A stretch of DNA of 64,000 nucleotides from contig JADJLT010000002.1 in NCBI GenBank assembly GCA_016709965.1, positions 124,001-188,000 on the forward strand, in the 5' to 3' direction. Position numbers and translations under genes: made by a program. Positions within the stretch are counted from its first letter, which is position 1, and every line of letters starts with the position of its first letter. This stretch comes from Betaproteobacteria bacterium (GTDB taxonomy: Bacteria; Pseudomonadota; Gammaproteobacteria; Burkholderiales; Rhodocyclaceae). Positions 17,238 to 26,459 of the stretch are shown here, one piece after another. The notes beneath the pieces were generated by a model. That model was given only the letters and a program-made list of their open reading frames with translations, searched no databases and was not told the DNA's origin.

Positions 17238-18555
17238 CGAAATCCACCATGCCGATCAATTGTTCCGAGTCTGCCACAGGTAGCGCCTCGACCTCCTTTA
17301 GCCGCCGAGAAAGTTGGCGGGTCCGGGTTTCTGCCTTGCTGATGCTGTTGCTCGCCTCCTCCAGTTTTTTCCGGGTATGGGCCAGCGCCTCGCCAAATTT
17401 GCCAAACTCGGTTTTCACCGCACCGAGCACGGCCCATACTTCGGCCGAACGCTGTTCAATGGCCAGCGTGCGAAAGCCCATCTGCAGACTGTTCAACATG
17501 GCCGCCAGCGTCGTCGGTCCGGTCAGGCTGACCCGCCACTCGCGCTGCAGCGTTTCGCCCAAACCCGGACGACGGAGGGCCTCCGCATAGAGCCCCTCCA
17601 GCGGCAGGTAGAGCAAGGCAAAATCAGTCGTGTGTGGTGGTGAGACATATTTTTCATGGATGCTTTTCGCCTCGTTTTTGAGGCGTGTTTCGATGGCCCT
17701 TGACGCCTCTTCAACAGCCGCCGGATCGCCGCGTTCCTGTGCGTCGAGCAAGCGCTGGTAATCCTCAATCGGATATTTAGCGTCAATCGGCAGCCACACC
17801 ACAGCACCATCGCCCTTGCCCGGCAGGCGAATGGCGAAATCTACCCGCTCATTGCTGCCCGGCTTGGTCGCGACGTTGCTGCCAAACTGGTCAGCGGTCA
17901 GTAGTTGTTCCAGCAAGGCAGACAACTGCACTTCTCCCCAGGTACCGCGCGTTTTTACATTGGACAGGACGCGCTTGAGATCGCCGACACCCGCCGCCAG
18001 CGTCTGCATTTCACCAAGGCCGCGATGCACTTGCTCCAAACGGTCGCTAACCAACTTGAAGGACTCACCAAGCCGCTGCTCCAACGTCGCATGCAGCTTT
18101 TCATCGACCGTCCGCCGCATTTCTTCCAGCTTTGCCGCATTGTCGGCTTGTATCGCGGTCAACCGGGTTTCCACCGCAATTTTCAAATGTTCAAAGCGCT
18201 CGTCGAGACCCAGTGAGAAACGGCTCAGCTCACGCGCAAAGGCTTCCAGCCGTTCGGCCTGTAATGCAGCCGACTGAGTAACCTGAGTGGTCACCACTTG
18301 GCTCAACAGACTGGACGAGTGCGCCCGCTCCTCGCGATCCCGAAAAGCGTCTTCGGAGACTTCGCGGCGACTGCGGGCCAACTCCTCACGCAGTTCATGC
18401 TCCAGGCGCATCAAACCCTTTTCCTGAGCCTGCAGTTGCGCCTGGGCTTGCCGTTCGTCGTCAGGGCGCCTGTTGCCACGCAGCAGCAAGACCACCTGTA
18501 ACAGGATGACCACCACCACGCCAACCACCAGGGCCAGCCCCATCGTAGCGCTCAA
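17221..18555 (-). CDS. rmuC: DNA recombination protein RmuC
   Basis: 444 residues. RmuC limits inversions and recombination at short inverted repeats; the family carries a restriction-endonuclease-like fold. Seen: an N-terminal membrane anchor (about 5-26), a long coiled coil (about 30-190) and the conserved core with VKTRGTWGEVQLSALLEQLL, VDFAIRLPG and LPIDAKYPIEDYQRLLDA. FALLYLPLEGLYAEALRRPG follows, and the end is acidic (DFDGEDE). Residues 123-134 (KIAVETRLTAIQ) coincide with a diverged copy of the dispersed element. It starts 7 bp after the DUF748 gene stop. Confidence 0.94.
   Translation of the reverse strand: MSATMGLALVVGVVVVILLQVVLLLRGNRRPDDERQAQAQLQAQEKGLMRLEHELREELARSRREVSEDAFRDREERAHSSSLLSQVVTTQVTQSAALQAERLEAFARELSRFSLGLDERFEHLKIAVETRLTAIQADNAAKLEEMRRTVDEKLHATLEQRLGESFKLVSDRLEQVHRGLGEMQTLAAGVGDLKRVLSNVKTRGTWGEVQLSALLEQLLTADQFGSNVATKPGSNERVDFAIRLPGKGDGAVVWLPIDAKYPIEDYQRLLDAQERGDPAAVEEASRAIETRLKNEAKSIHEKYVSPPHTTDFALLYLPLEGLYAEALRRPGLGETLQREWRVSLTGPTTLAAMLNSLQMGFRTLAIEQRSAEVWAVLGAVKTEFGKFGEALAHTRKKLEEASNSISKAETRTRQLSRRLKEVEALPVADSEQLIGMVDFDGEDE
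18155..18188 (-). repeat. Dispersed 33-bp element, diverged copy E (inside rmuC)
   Basis: GCGGTCAACCGG is exact and the distal TTTCAAAT is kept at the same distance as in copy B, but the A run is replaced. Either an old copy or a chance match in the coiled coil. Confidence 0.45.
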
Positions 18556-18562
18556 CTCGACC

Positions 18563-21500
18563 TCACCTTAGCGAGAATTCGGCGCGGTTTCCCTTGCCTT
18601 TGTCAGCCGCACCAAGCTTGGCCGGCAGCAGGAAGACTCGTGCCGGCGCGACCTTGCCCTGCTCGGTCAACCAATTCTGAACCACCTCTGCCCGACGTGT
18701 GGCCAAATCCTTGATGTCATCGTCCGTTGCAGGCAGATTCGTCATCATCAGCTTTTCCATTTCTTCAACCGGCAGGTCCTTTTGCATACCGACCAAATTG
18801 CGCGGCTTCGGAAACTTCGCTTCCTTGTAGGCGCGTTTCATGTAGGTCTTTGTTTCTTCAGGTGAAATATCGATCTCATCCAGCGACTTTCCTTCGCCTG
18901 CCTTCTTCATATCCTTCAGCTTTTCCGCTTTCATCGCCCGTTCAATCGCCAGGCGCTTGATACCTTCCTTGTCGGTCTCCGGATCGGCACGGCCAGTAAT
19001 TTCCAGCTTCAGCGTATTGCGCTCGTTCAATGCTTTAGCCAGCGCCTCGAGCTTTTTGGTCGTTTCATCATTGAGCGTGGCACGACCAGCAGCAAATTCC
19101 ACGTTCGACAATTCCTCTCCACCACCGACCATCGATCCCAGAAGCGCAAATGGAGAAGTCACGGCCTTGACGAAGAGATTGACGATCACCTTGATGATCA
19201 ACCCACCGATCGAGAATTGCGGGTCATCGAGCGAACCGGAAATGGGCAAGGCCAGGTCAATCTCGCCACGGTTGTTCTTGAGCAAGGAAATCGCCAGATT
19301 CACCGGCAATTTTGTGGCATCCGCACTTTCAACCTTGTCACCGAAGGTAAACTGATCAATGAACAGCTTGTTTTCCGCTTGCAATTGGTTGTTTTCCAGC
19401 TTGTAGGCCACACTCAAAGACAGCTTTCCCTTGTCAATGGCATAACCAGCATATTTACCGGAGTACGGTGAAAAACCAACCATATCGACGCCCGTGATAT
19501 CGGCCTTCAAATCCAGATAAGACTTGGCTGCCAGCGGATTCAGCTTGGCCACAATTTGCACGGGTGACGAAGTAGCGTACTTGCCACGCAATTCCATGTC
19601 AGCCACCGAATCGGCAGCAGAAGAAAGTCCGCTGATTCGCCCGCCAAGTTTGGTCAGATTGACCGAATAATTGGGTTTGACAAAAAGATCCGAAAAATTG
19701 ACCGTCCCGTTCTGCAAGGTAATCTTGCCAATCTTGATTGGCAAGGGTGGCTTGGCCGGTGCGGTATCCTTGCCAGCCATCTTCGTATCTACCTTGGCCT
19801 CTTCCTTCTTTGTCGACGCCGCCTCTCCCTCCGGCTTCTTGATGATATCCGCCACGTTCAGCTTCCCATCCTTGTTCAGGATCAGACGGGAGAAATAATC
19901 GGTCAGCGCAATTTCACCAACATTGATCGCCATAGGCTCCAGGCGGAAATCAATGCCACCAAAATACAGTGACTTCCATTTGAGGAAATCGGCACTGTTC
20001 AGCTTGTCGACCGCGACGAAGTCACCTAGCGTGAATGAACCCTTGTAGCCAGCCTTGAAGCCAACGTTATCGAACTTGGCTGTGGCCTCGCCCTTGTTCG
20101 ATGCCTGGCCGCGGGTCAACGCAATATTCAGGAACTGACCGAAATATGGTTCTATCGGCAGCAACGAAATCGCCGCGGTTTCAAGCTTGACAGCCACATC
20201 AAGCGGATAAATCTGCAAGCTGCCATCGACACTCAGGCTACCTTTTTTATTGATCCGGCTCTTCAGGGCAATCTTGCCCTTCTTGTTCGGCTCGTTGGTC
20301 AGCCCCTCGGCTTGCAGACTCAAGCCTTCAATTTCCTGCACGGCTGCAGGCCGGAGAAACTGATCCTCGAAACGGAAGCCGAGGTCATCCACTGCGAGCT
20401 TGCCTACCTTGCCTATCCAGGGCTTTTCATCCTTGGCTTTGGCATCGGTTGCCCGAATCGTCTTGAGTATGGGCGAACTTACCCATTCGATCTTCCCGGC
20501 CTTGTTTCGCAGCATGCGGGCACGGGTACCGGAATTGGTCACCTCCGCGATGTCAAGACGATGTGCCGGCAGGTCGACACTGATTCCCTTGAAGGCCATT
20601 TTCTCGACGCGGAAGCGATCACCAAGATCGATCTGATAGCTCACTTCACCAATTTCGATCGGGTCCGTGAGCTTGCCATCCACCTTGCCAACATTTAGCT
20701 GCAGATTGCGCACTTCACCCACTGTTGGCGTCGCGTTGGATTCATCCTGCCAATGTATCAAGCCATTGGTCAGCGAAAATTCACCCAGCGACCACTCGAA
20801 CGGCTTGCCTGCCTCGGGTTTTGGCGCTGGCACGCCGGGAGAAGGCTTGGACAATTGATCTGCCACGCGCATCACATTGAATTCACCCTGCCGATTGACC
20901 GCCAGATAGACCTCCAGACCATCCAGCCCGATACGTTTGACCACTACTTTTCGGTTGATCGGATCGGCATTGTCGAGATCGACATCCAGTCGTTTCCAAC
21001 TGGCCAACGGTTGCCCCTGGCTTTCAGCCAGAGAAATTCCGGAGACATGGGCGCTGCCGATCACCGCAACCGAATACACCTTGTCGGGCAGCTCCTTGAA
21101 CATCACCTTGAGCTCGGAGTCCAGAGTTCCCGCCTTCAGTTTGAACGGCAGCGAATCGGGCAAATAGGGCTGAAGCCCCGCCAGATCGAAGCGATCGAGA
21201 TCGAGATCAAGCTTGCTTTCTCGAGTTTCCGAGAACGGTTTGCTATCACCTGTCAGCGCCAGTGGCGAACCGTTGATATTGGCCGAAAATGAGGGATTGA
21301 CCAGTATCTCGGTTTGATAGGGCAAGCTGGATACGAATGGCAATGCCAGATTGATATCGCTGATCGTATGCACCTTGCCCTTGGGCTGGTCGTCAAACAC
21401 AACCTTGGCGTTGATAAGCTGGATGTTATTCACAGAAAAGCGCGGCGTCTCCTTTTCCGGCTCATCCTTGGGCTTCATCCATTCATCCAGCAGATCTGAA

Positions 21501-21916
21501 ATGTCATAGCGCCCGTCGGCAAGACGGGCTACAGCAATTCGCAAGCCCTGCAGACGCACCTCGTCCACCACGGCTGCAAACTTGAAAATGGAAGCCGATG
21601 ACAGATCAACGAAGAATTCATCAAAGCCGGCAACTTCTTTTCCACCATCGGCCTTGATCGAAAAACCATTGACCTTTGCCGACAACCCAAATGGATTGAT
21701 CGCGATTTTTTCGATGCTGACATCGCGATGCAATTGGGCCGAAAGTTGTTTCTGTAAAACAGATTTAAGCAGTGGCGGTGCCGCAAAATAGCCAAGCAAG
21801 CCGAAAACCAGAAGGATTCCAAACAGCCATTTGCCGATTCGCAAGACACGAGGTGATTTCAGACCGTCAGCCAAGCGTGACATTGTTGTTGAATTGTTTG
21901 CTGTTGAGTCTGCCAT
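18563..21916 (-). CDS. DUF748 (AsmA-like) protein with OmpA-like C-terminal part
   Basis: 1117 residues. An N-terminal membrane helix (about 28-50, WLFGILLVFGLLGYFAAPPL) is followed by a very long periplasmic region of repeated beta-strand segments. The recurring pattern, for example GTVNFSDLFVKPNYSVNLTK, is typical of DUF748, related to the AsmA/TamB bridge-like lipid transport proteins. Near residues 930-990 an OmpA-type peptidoglycan-binding segment can be seen (FAAGRATLNDETTKKLEALA and KLEITGRADPETDKEG). The combination suggests a protein tied to the inner membrane and reaching the cell wall. First gene of a chain with rmuC, DUF3293 and the kinase. Confidence 0.88.
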   Translation of the reverse strand: MADSTANNSTTMSRLADGLKSPRVLRIGKWLFGILLVFGLLGYFAAPPLLKSVLQKQLSAQLHRDVSIEKIAINPFGLSAKVNGFSIKADGGKEVAGFDEFFVDLSSASIFKFAAVVDEVRLQGLRIAVARLADGRYDISDLLDEWMKPKDEPEKETPRFSVNNIQLINAKVVFDDQPKGKVHTISDINLALPFVSSLPYQTEILVNPSFSANINGSPLALTGDSKPFSETRESKLDLDLDRFDLAGLQPYLPDSLPFKLKAGTLDSELKVMFKELPDKVYSVAVIGSAHVSGISLAESQGQPLASWKRLDVDLDNADPINRKVVVKRIGLDGLEVYLAVNRQGEFNVMRVADQLSKPSPGVPAPKPEAGKPFEWSLGEFSLTNGLIHWQDESNATPTVGEVRNLQLNVGKVDGKLTDPIEIGEVSYQIDLGDRFRVEKMAFKGISVDLPAHRLDIAEVTNSGTRARMLRNKAGKIEWVSSPILKTIRATDAKAKDEKPWIGKVGKLAVDDLGFRFEDQFLRPAAVQEIEGLSLQAEGLTNEPNKKGKIALKSRINKKGSLSVDGSLQIYPLDVAVKLETAAISLLPIEPYFGQFLNIALTRGQASNKGEATAKFDNVGFKAGYKGSFTLGDFVAVDKLNSADFLKWKSLYFGGIDFRLEPMAINVGEIALTDYFSRLILNKDGKLNVADIIKKPEGEAASTKKEEAKVDTKMAGKDTAPAKPPLPIKIGKITLQNGTVNFSDLFVKPNYSVNLTKLGGRISGLSSAADSVADMELRGKYATSSPVQIVAKLNPLAAKSYLDLKADITGVDMVGFSPYSGKYAGYAIDKGKLSLSVAYKLENNQLQAENKLFIDQFTFGDKVESADATKLPVNLAISLLKNNRGEIDLALPISGSLDDPQFSIGGLIIKVIVNLFVKAVTSPFALLGSMVGGGEELSNVEFAAGRATLNDETTKKLEALAKALNERNTLKLEITGRADPETDKEGIKRLAIERAMKAEKLKDMKKAGEGKSLDEIDISPEETKTYMKRAYKEAKFPKPRNLVGMQKDLPVEEMEKLMMTNLPATDDDIKDLATRRAEVVQNWLTEQGKVAPARVFLLPAKLGAADKGKGNRAEFSLR

Positions 21917-21993
21917 GATATTCTGTCTATCTTTCTTGCTTAATATCGGCGAAATTTAGCACACCGGCACGGTATAAATATCAGCAGAAATAC

Positions 21994-22392
21994 ATGAATT
22001 GGATCCTTGACGACATTCATAGCGCCATAGCGCAACTCAAGCGCTGGCAAACTTGGCTGATCCTTGGCCTGATCAGCGTTTTTGCCGGACTGGCCTATCT
22101 AATCAGCAGCTTCGCTTTTCGTACCGACGCCCTGCTCCTGTTCCTTCATCGCACAGCGGGCGCTTGCCGCGAATTGACCAACAGCATCATCATTTTCATG
22201 TTCTGCGGGATGATTTTCTTCCTGTTCGCGGCCGTACTGACGCTCGGAGAATTTCAACAATATTTTGAATTCAAACAACACAATGCCCACCATCAGGCAA
22301 AAAAATCTCTACGCTGGGGCGTCGGCTGGGGCGCAGGAACGATCGGTATTGCGATTTCCGCACTCGTTTTCTTCAAGCACTATTGCCGTTAG
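21994..22392 (+). CDS. Membrane protein of unknown function
   Basis: 132 residues with three predicted membrane helices (about 18-42, 63-84 and 107-127) and a His-containing polar loop QQYFEFKQHNAHHQAKK between the second and third. No recognised family. It diverges from the DUF748 gene and lies 29 bp upstream of the diguanylate cyclase gene in the same direction, so the two may be cotranscribed. Function unknown. Confidence 0.7.
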   Translation: MNWILDDIHSAIAQLKRWQTWLILGLISVFAGLAYLISSFAFRTDALLLFLHRTAGACRELTNSIIIFMFCGMIFFLFAAVLTLGEFQQYFEFKQHNAHHQAKKSLRWGVGWGAGTIGIAISALVFFKHYCR

Positions 22393-22421
22393 ACTGCGCT
22401 GACAGAACCTAGACCAATCCA

Positions 22422-23363
22422 ATGAAAATTCTCGTCGTTGAAGACAGCCGCGCCAACCGCCTTCTGCTGACTCAGCACGTTGAAAGATTTGGCGCATCAG
22501 TCTTGCCTGCTGAAACAGGCGAAGCTGCGCTGGAAACTTTCGCCCGGATGCGACCGGATATGGTCTTGCTCGATGTGGTTCTTCCAGACATTGACGGTTT
22601 CGTGGTCGCTCAGCGCATCAGGGCCATGGAGAAACCGGGCGAGTGGACACCGATCATCTTCCTTTCATCCCTCAGCGATGATGCCAGCATCGAAAAAGGC
22701 ATTGCTGCCGGCGGTGATGACTATCTGCTCAAACCAATCAGTGAAATTGTTCTAGGCGCCAAAATCCGGGCCATGCAACGTCTCGTACTGATGCGCTCAT
22801 CACTGCTGGCGCTCACGCGAAAGCTGGATGCGGCCAATCAGAAACTGGTACGCATTTCATCCAGTGATGGCCTGACCGGTGTTGCCAATCGGCGTTTCTT
22901 CGACGAAACAATGGCCTTGGAATGGCGGCGGGCGCGCCGGCACTCGAACAGCATCGCCATGCTCATGTGCGACGTCGATTTTTTCAAACTGTTCAATGAC
23001 ACCTACGGCCACCAGGCCGGCGACGACTGCCTGCGCAAGGTGGCAACCGCCATCAGTGTGAATACCGAACGCCCCTCCGACATGGTAGCTCGCTATGGCG
23101 GCGAAGAATTCGTCGTCGTCCTGCCGGAGACAACGATAGGTGGCGCGCTCATGGTGGCCGAAAAAATTCGCCAAGCCATCCGCGAGTTGAATATCGCGCA
23201 TGACTCGTCACCCAGCGGGCGAGTCACGATGAGCATTGGTATAGCATCCGCTGCACCAGGCTTTGACAACCCCCCGGACGACTTGATCCATGCCGCCGAC
23301 AAGGCGCTTTACCGAGCCAAGCGCGAAGGGCGGGATCGCGTATGTCGGGCTGACGCGGCATAA
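22422..23363 (+). CDS. Response regulator with GGDEF domain (diguanylate cyclase)
   Basis: 313 residues. Receiver domain (about 1-125) with phosphoacceptor Asp in LLDVVLPDIDG and the conserved Lys in DDYLLKPI. A GGDEF domain follows (about 145-310) with SSDGLTGVANRRFFDE, the active-site signature RYGGEEF and an inhibitory RxxD site (RPSD) five residues before it. All catalytic features are present, so it probably makes cyclic di-GMP under product inhibition. It lies 11 bp upstream of a stand-alone receiver gene, which may share its kinase. Confidence 0.93.
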   Translation: MKILVVEDSRANRLLLTQHVERFGASVLPAETGEAALETFARMRPDMVLLDVVLPDIDGFVVAQRIRAMEKPGEWTPIIFLSSLSDDASIEKGIAAGGDDYLLKPISEIVLGAKIRAMQRLVLMRSSLLALTRKLDAANQKLVRISSSDGLTGVANRRFFDETMALEWRRARRHSNSIAMLMCDVDFFKLFNDTYGHQAGDDCLRKVATAISVNTERPSDMVARYGGEEFVVVLPETTIGGALMVAEKIRQAIRELNIAHDSSPSGRVTMSIGIASAAPGFDNPPDDLIHAADKALYRAKREGRDRVCRADAA

Positions 23364-23374
23364 CTGACATTCAT

Positions 23375-23767
23375 ATGGCCCGCAGACGCATATCGATCAT
23401 CATCGCCGACGACAATGACATGATGCGCAGCATCCTTCGTGGCATGCTGCGCGGAGAGGAATACGATGTCGTGGGTGAAGCCCGAAATGGCCAGTTGGCC
23501 ATCGACATGGCTACGCGCCTGAAACCGGATATTGTCTGCATGGATGTCATGATGCCGGAGAAAAACGGGATCGAAGCACTGTGCGAGATCAAGGTCGCCC
23601 ACCCAGGTATCGAGGTCGTCATGGTCACCAGCAACTCCGACCCGGATACCGTGCAGGAGTCCATTCAGAACGGTGCCAGCGCATTCATCATCAAGCCCTT
23701 CAATGCGGCTCGTGTGCTCGATACACTGGAAAAAGTCAGCGGACGCATCCGCCAGACCAAACCTTAA
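23375..23767 (+). CDS. Single-domain response regulator (CheY-like)
   Basis: 130 residues, one receiver domain: acidic pair in IIIADDNDMM, phosphoacceptor in DIVCMDVMMPEKNG, Thr/Ser in VVMVTSNSDP and Lys in AFIIKPFN. No output domain, so it must act by protein interaction, as CheY does. It follows the diguanylate cyclase gene by 11 bp, and its end overlaps the end of gloB by 4 bp. Confidence 0.92.
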   Translation: MARRRISIIIADDNDMMRSILRGMLRGEEYDVVGEARNGQLAIDMATRLKPDIVCMDVMMPEKNGIEALCEIKVAHPGIEVVMVTSNSDPDTVQESIQNGASAFIIKPFNAARVLDTLEKVSGRIRQTKP

Positions 23768-24546
23768 AAGCTATTCCGCCAGGCGCGAATAGCTTTAAAA
23801 ATATCCGATTTTTTCCGGTTGACCGCAGGATCAGCAATTTCCACCATGGTGACGGCATGTTTCAAACCTGCCTCAATCACGGCAGGTTCACTGCATCGCA
23901 GGAAGGGATTCGTAGCCTTTTCCTCGCATAACAACGATGGAATGCTAGGCAAGCCCGCTGCACGTTGCGCTGCCACTTTCGCCACGCGCTCATGCAAAGC
24001 CTGATTATCAGGTTCGACGGCCAGCGCGAAACGCAGGTTCATTTCAGTGTACTCGTGGGCGCAATAGATGAGCGTCTCTTCCGGCAACGCCGCAATACGG
24101 TCAAGTGACGCCGACATCTGCTCCGGCGTCCCCTCAAACAGGCGACCACATCCAGCACCAAACAGGGTATCGCCGCAAAACAAAGCCCCCGGCGCCACAT
24201 AGGCGATATGTCCCAGTGTGTGGCCGGGAACTGCGATTACCTCAACGATCTGCCCCATAACATCAATCCGCTCCCCCCCGGAAAGAGGACGGGTACAGCC
24301 TGTGATAGACTCATTGAACGGCGCATAGACCTCGGCTTGCCATTGTGCTGTCAACTCGGCGACGCCGCCCTGATGATCGGCATGGTGATGGGTAATCAGG
24401 ATACCCTCCAGCGTCAGTCCTTCAGCCTCCAGACGGGCGCGCACGGGTGCCGCATCGCCAGGATCGACGACGAAGGCACGCTTGCCCTGGGTCAGCAGCC
24501 AGATGTAATTGTCCTTGAACGCGGGAATGAAAGAAACTTCGAACAT
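23764..24546 (-). CDS. gloB: Hydroxyacylglutathione hydrolase (glyoxalase II)
   Basis: 260 residues. It hydrolyses S-lactoylglutathione to lactate and glutathione in methylglyoxal detoxification. The metallo-beta-lactamase metal motif THHHADHQGG is intact, and PGHTLGHIAYV, GDTLFGAGCGRLFEGT and AHEYTEMNLRFA give the remaining ligands. Near the C-terminus (about 240-250) a copy of the dispersed element supplies PAVNRKKSDIF, just before the family's usual ending (IRAWRNSF). It diverges from the methyltransferase gene. Confidence 0.94.
   Translation of the reverse strand: MFEVSFIPAFKDNYIWLLTQGKRAFVVDPGDAAPVRARLEAEGLTLEGILITHHHADHQGGVAELTAQWQAEVYAPFNESITGCTRPLSGGERIDVMGQIVEVIAVPGHTLGHIAYVAPGALFCGDTLFGAGCGRLFEGTPEQMSASLDRIAALPEETLIYCAHEYTEMNLRFALAVEPDNQALHERVAKVAAQRAAGLPSIPSLLCEEKATNPFLRCSEPAVIEAGLKHAVTMVEIADPAVNRKKSDIFKAIRAWRNSF
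23797..23828 (+). repeat. Dispersed 33-bp element, copy F (3' end of gloB)
   Basis: ATATCCGA, then TTTTTTCCGGTTGACCGCAG exactly. Coding on the other strand: read by gloB as PAVNRKKSDIFK. It lies at the convergent junction with the CheY-like gene. Confidence 0.85.
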
Positions 24547-24574
24547 ACCGGAACTATCGAGCGCAACGCCCCGA

Positions 24575-25291
24575 ATGTCAATTCCAGGGCTCGATGACTG
24601 GCTGTCTACCGATTCCGGCCACTACGTGCTGGATTGGGAGCAGTGTCAGATTGATACCGCCGTAGCCGACATTTTTGGTTTTCATGCCTTGCAGATCGGC
24701 CTTCCCCAACGCGATTTCCTGCGTGCCAATCGCATTCCACTACGTCAGAAGGCCGGCGCATACGGTGCCGTGGACCTGGTTTGTGATTGCGCCGCGCTTC
24801 CTCTGGCCTCGCTGAGCACAGACCTTGTCGTGCTGCCGCATGTACTCGAATTCAGTGATGAACCTCACCAGATATTGCGCGAAGTGGAACGCATCCTGAT
24901 TCCCGAAGGCCAGGTCATCATCATCGGATTCAACCCACTATCGCTGTGGGGCGTAAAGCGGAAACTCGACCGCAGCGGCGAGTTTCCATGGAATGGAAGT
25001 TACCTTTCCATGAACCGCCTGAAAGATTGGCTAAAATTGCTCGGTTTCGAGGTCGACCGCGGCAGCCTGGGCTGCTATGTGCCGCCCGTCAAGCAGCTCA
25101 AATGGGTACAGAGCTGGAAGATCATCGAGACCGCGGGTAACCGATGGTGGAATTTTTCGGGTGGTGTTTACGTGCTGCGCGCCATCAAGCGGGTCCACGG
25201 CATGCATCTGATCACACCCAACTGGCGCAATAACTCGGTACGCGCCAAGGCGCTGCGCCCGATCGCACAAAAGGAAGGCCATGGCCGCTGA
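24575..25291 (+). CDS. Class I SAM-dependent methyltransferase
   Basis: 238 residues from ATG 24575. A Methyltransf_11-type fold: DLVVLPHVLEFSDEPHQILR is the motif after the SAM site, followed by EVERILIPEGQVIIIGFNPL. The usual N-terminal GxGxG is poorly kept, so substrate and even activity are uncertain. Such genes stand next to rnhA and gloB in many betaproteobacteria (from memory). The stop overlaps the rnhA start by 11 bp. Confidence 0.85.
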   Translation: MSIPGLDDWLSTDSGHYVLDWEQCQIDTAVADIFGFHALQIGLPQRDFLRANRIPLRQKAGAYGAVDLVCDCAALPLASLSTDLVVLPHVLEFSDEPHQILREVERILIPEGQVIIIGFNPLSLWGVKRKLDRSGEFPWNGSYLSMNRLKDWLKLLGFEVDRGSLGCYVPPVKQLKWVQSWKIIETAGNRWWNFSGGVYVLRAIKRVHGMHLITPNWRNNSVRAKALRPIAQKEGHGR

Positions 25292-25739
25292 AGAAATTGT
25301 CGAAATATTTACCGATGGCGCTTGCAAGGGTAACCCCGGCCCAGGTGGCTGGGGAGCGATCTTGCGCGTCGGTGCGCATGAAAAGGAACTCTGGGGCGGC
25401 GAAAGAGAAACCACCAACAACCGCATGGAACTGACCGCGGCCATCCGTGCGATCGAGGCACTGAAGCGCTCAGTCGGCGGCAGGATTTACACCGACTCGC
25501 AATACGTGCTGAAGGGCATCAACGAGTGGATTCACGGCTGGAAGAAAAATGGCTGGAAAACTGCCGACAAGAAGCCGGTCAAGAATGCCGATCTCTGGCA
25601 ATTGCTCGATGCCCAGCTCAAGCATCACAAACTGGAATGGATATGGGTCAAGGGTCATGCCGGCCACCCTGAAAACGAACGCGCCGATGCCCTGGCCAAT
25701 CGCGGCATCGAAGAACTAGGACGCAAGGAAGCCGCATGA
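25281..25739 (+). CDS. rnhA: Ribonuclease HI
   Basis: 152 residues. Degrades the RNA strand of RNA-DNA hybrids. The DEDD active site is visible: EIFTDGACKGNPGPGGWG (Asp), MELTAAIRAIEAL (Glu), YTDSQYVLKGI (Asp) and GHAGHPENERAD (His and Asp). It overlaps dnaQ by 4 bp (ATGA), the familiar rnhA-dnaQ pair, here in the same direction. Confidence 0.97.
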   Translation: MAAEEIVEIFTDGACKGNPGPGGWGAILRVGAHEKELWGGERETTNNRMELTAAIRAIEALKRSVGGRIYTDSQYVLKGINEWIHGWKKNGWKTADKKPVKNADLWQLLDAQLKHHKLEWIWVKGHAGHPENERADALANRGIEELGRKEAA

Positions 25740-26452
25740 AACAGATCGTACTCGATACCGAAACCACAGGCCTCGACCCGCGTTCCGGTCACCGCATCAT
25801 TGAAGTCGCCTGCATTGAAATGGAAAACCGGCGCTTCACTGGCCGCCATCTGCACAAGTACGTCAACCCGGAACGCGAAATCGATGCCGGCGCCCAGGCG
25901 GTGCACGGCATTACGCTCGAATTCCTCGCCGACAAGCCGAAATTTGCCGACATCGTCGACGAGTTTCTTGAATTCATCAATGGCGCCGAACTGGTCATCC
26001 ACAACGCACCATTCGACATCGGCTTCTTGAATGCCGAACTGCGCCGCATTGATCGCGTGCCCGTCGAAACGGTTTGCAATGGCGTCATCGATACCTTGCG
26101 CATGGCCAAGGACCTGCACCCCGGCAAGCGAAACAGCCTCGATGCGCTATGCGAACGCTACGAAATCGACAATTCCGGCCGTACCTTGCACGGCGCACTG
26201 CTCGACACTGAACTGCTGGCCGACGTATTCATGGCCATGACGCGTGGCCAGAACTCGCTGATGATCGAGCCCGATACCGCGCCGCGCCCGAACCTCGATG
26301 CAGATGGCCTGGTTCGTGAGCGCAAGCCGCTGATTGTCCGCCGCGCTTCAGCTGACGAACAGCTCGAGCACCAACGCGTGCTGGCCGGGATCGACAAGGA
26401 CTCAAAAGGCGCCTGCCTTTGGCTGCCGAAAACCGAAGCAGAAACGGCCTGA
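25736..26452 (+). CDS. dnaQ: DNA polymerase III epsilon subunit (proofreading exonuclease)
   Basis: 238 residues. 3'-5' exonuclease of the replicative polymerase. Exo motifs: VLDTETTGLDP (Exo I), HNAPFDIGFLNAEL (Exo II) and HGALLDTELLADVF (Exo III with the His-5x-Asp arrangement). The C-terminal segment that binds the alpha subunit is present. Start coupled to rnhA. Confidence 0.96.
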   Translation: MKQIVLDTETTGLDPRSGHRIIEVACIEMENRRFTGRHLHKYVNPEREIDAGAQAVHGITLEFLADKPKFADIVDEFLEFINGAELVIHNAPFDIGFLNAELRRIDRVPVETVCNGVIDTLRMAKDLHPGKRNSLDALCERYEIDNSGRTLHGALLDTELLADVFMAMTRGQNSLMIEPDTAPRPNLDADGLVRERKPLIVRRASADEQLEHQRVLAGIDKDSKGACLWLPKTEAETA

Positions 26453-26459
26453 ACCTGAC

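Noticed and set aside
25035..25071. Element-like GGTCGACCGCGG in the methyltransferase gene
   Set aside because: Only the core matches; LLGFEVDRG is a normal methyltransferase C-terminal segment.
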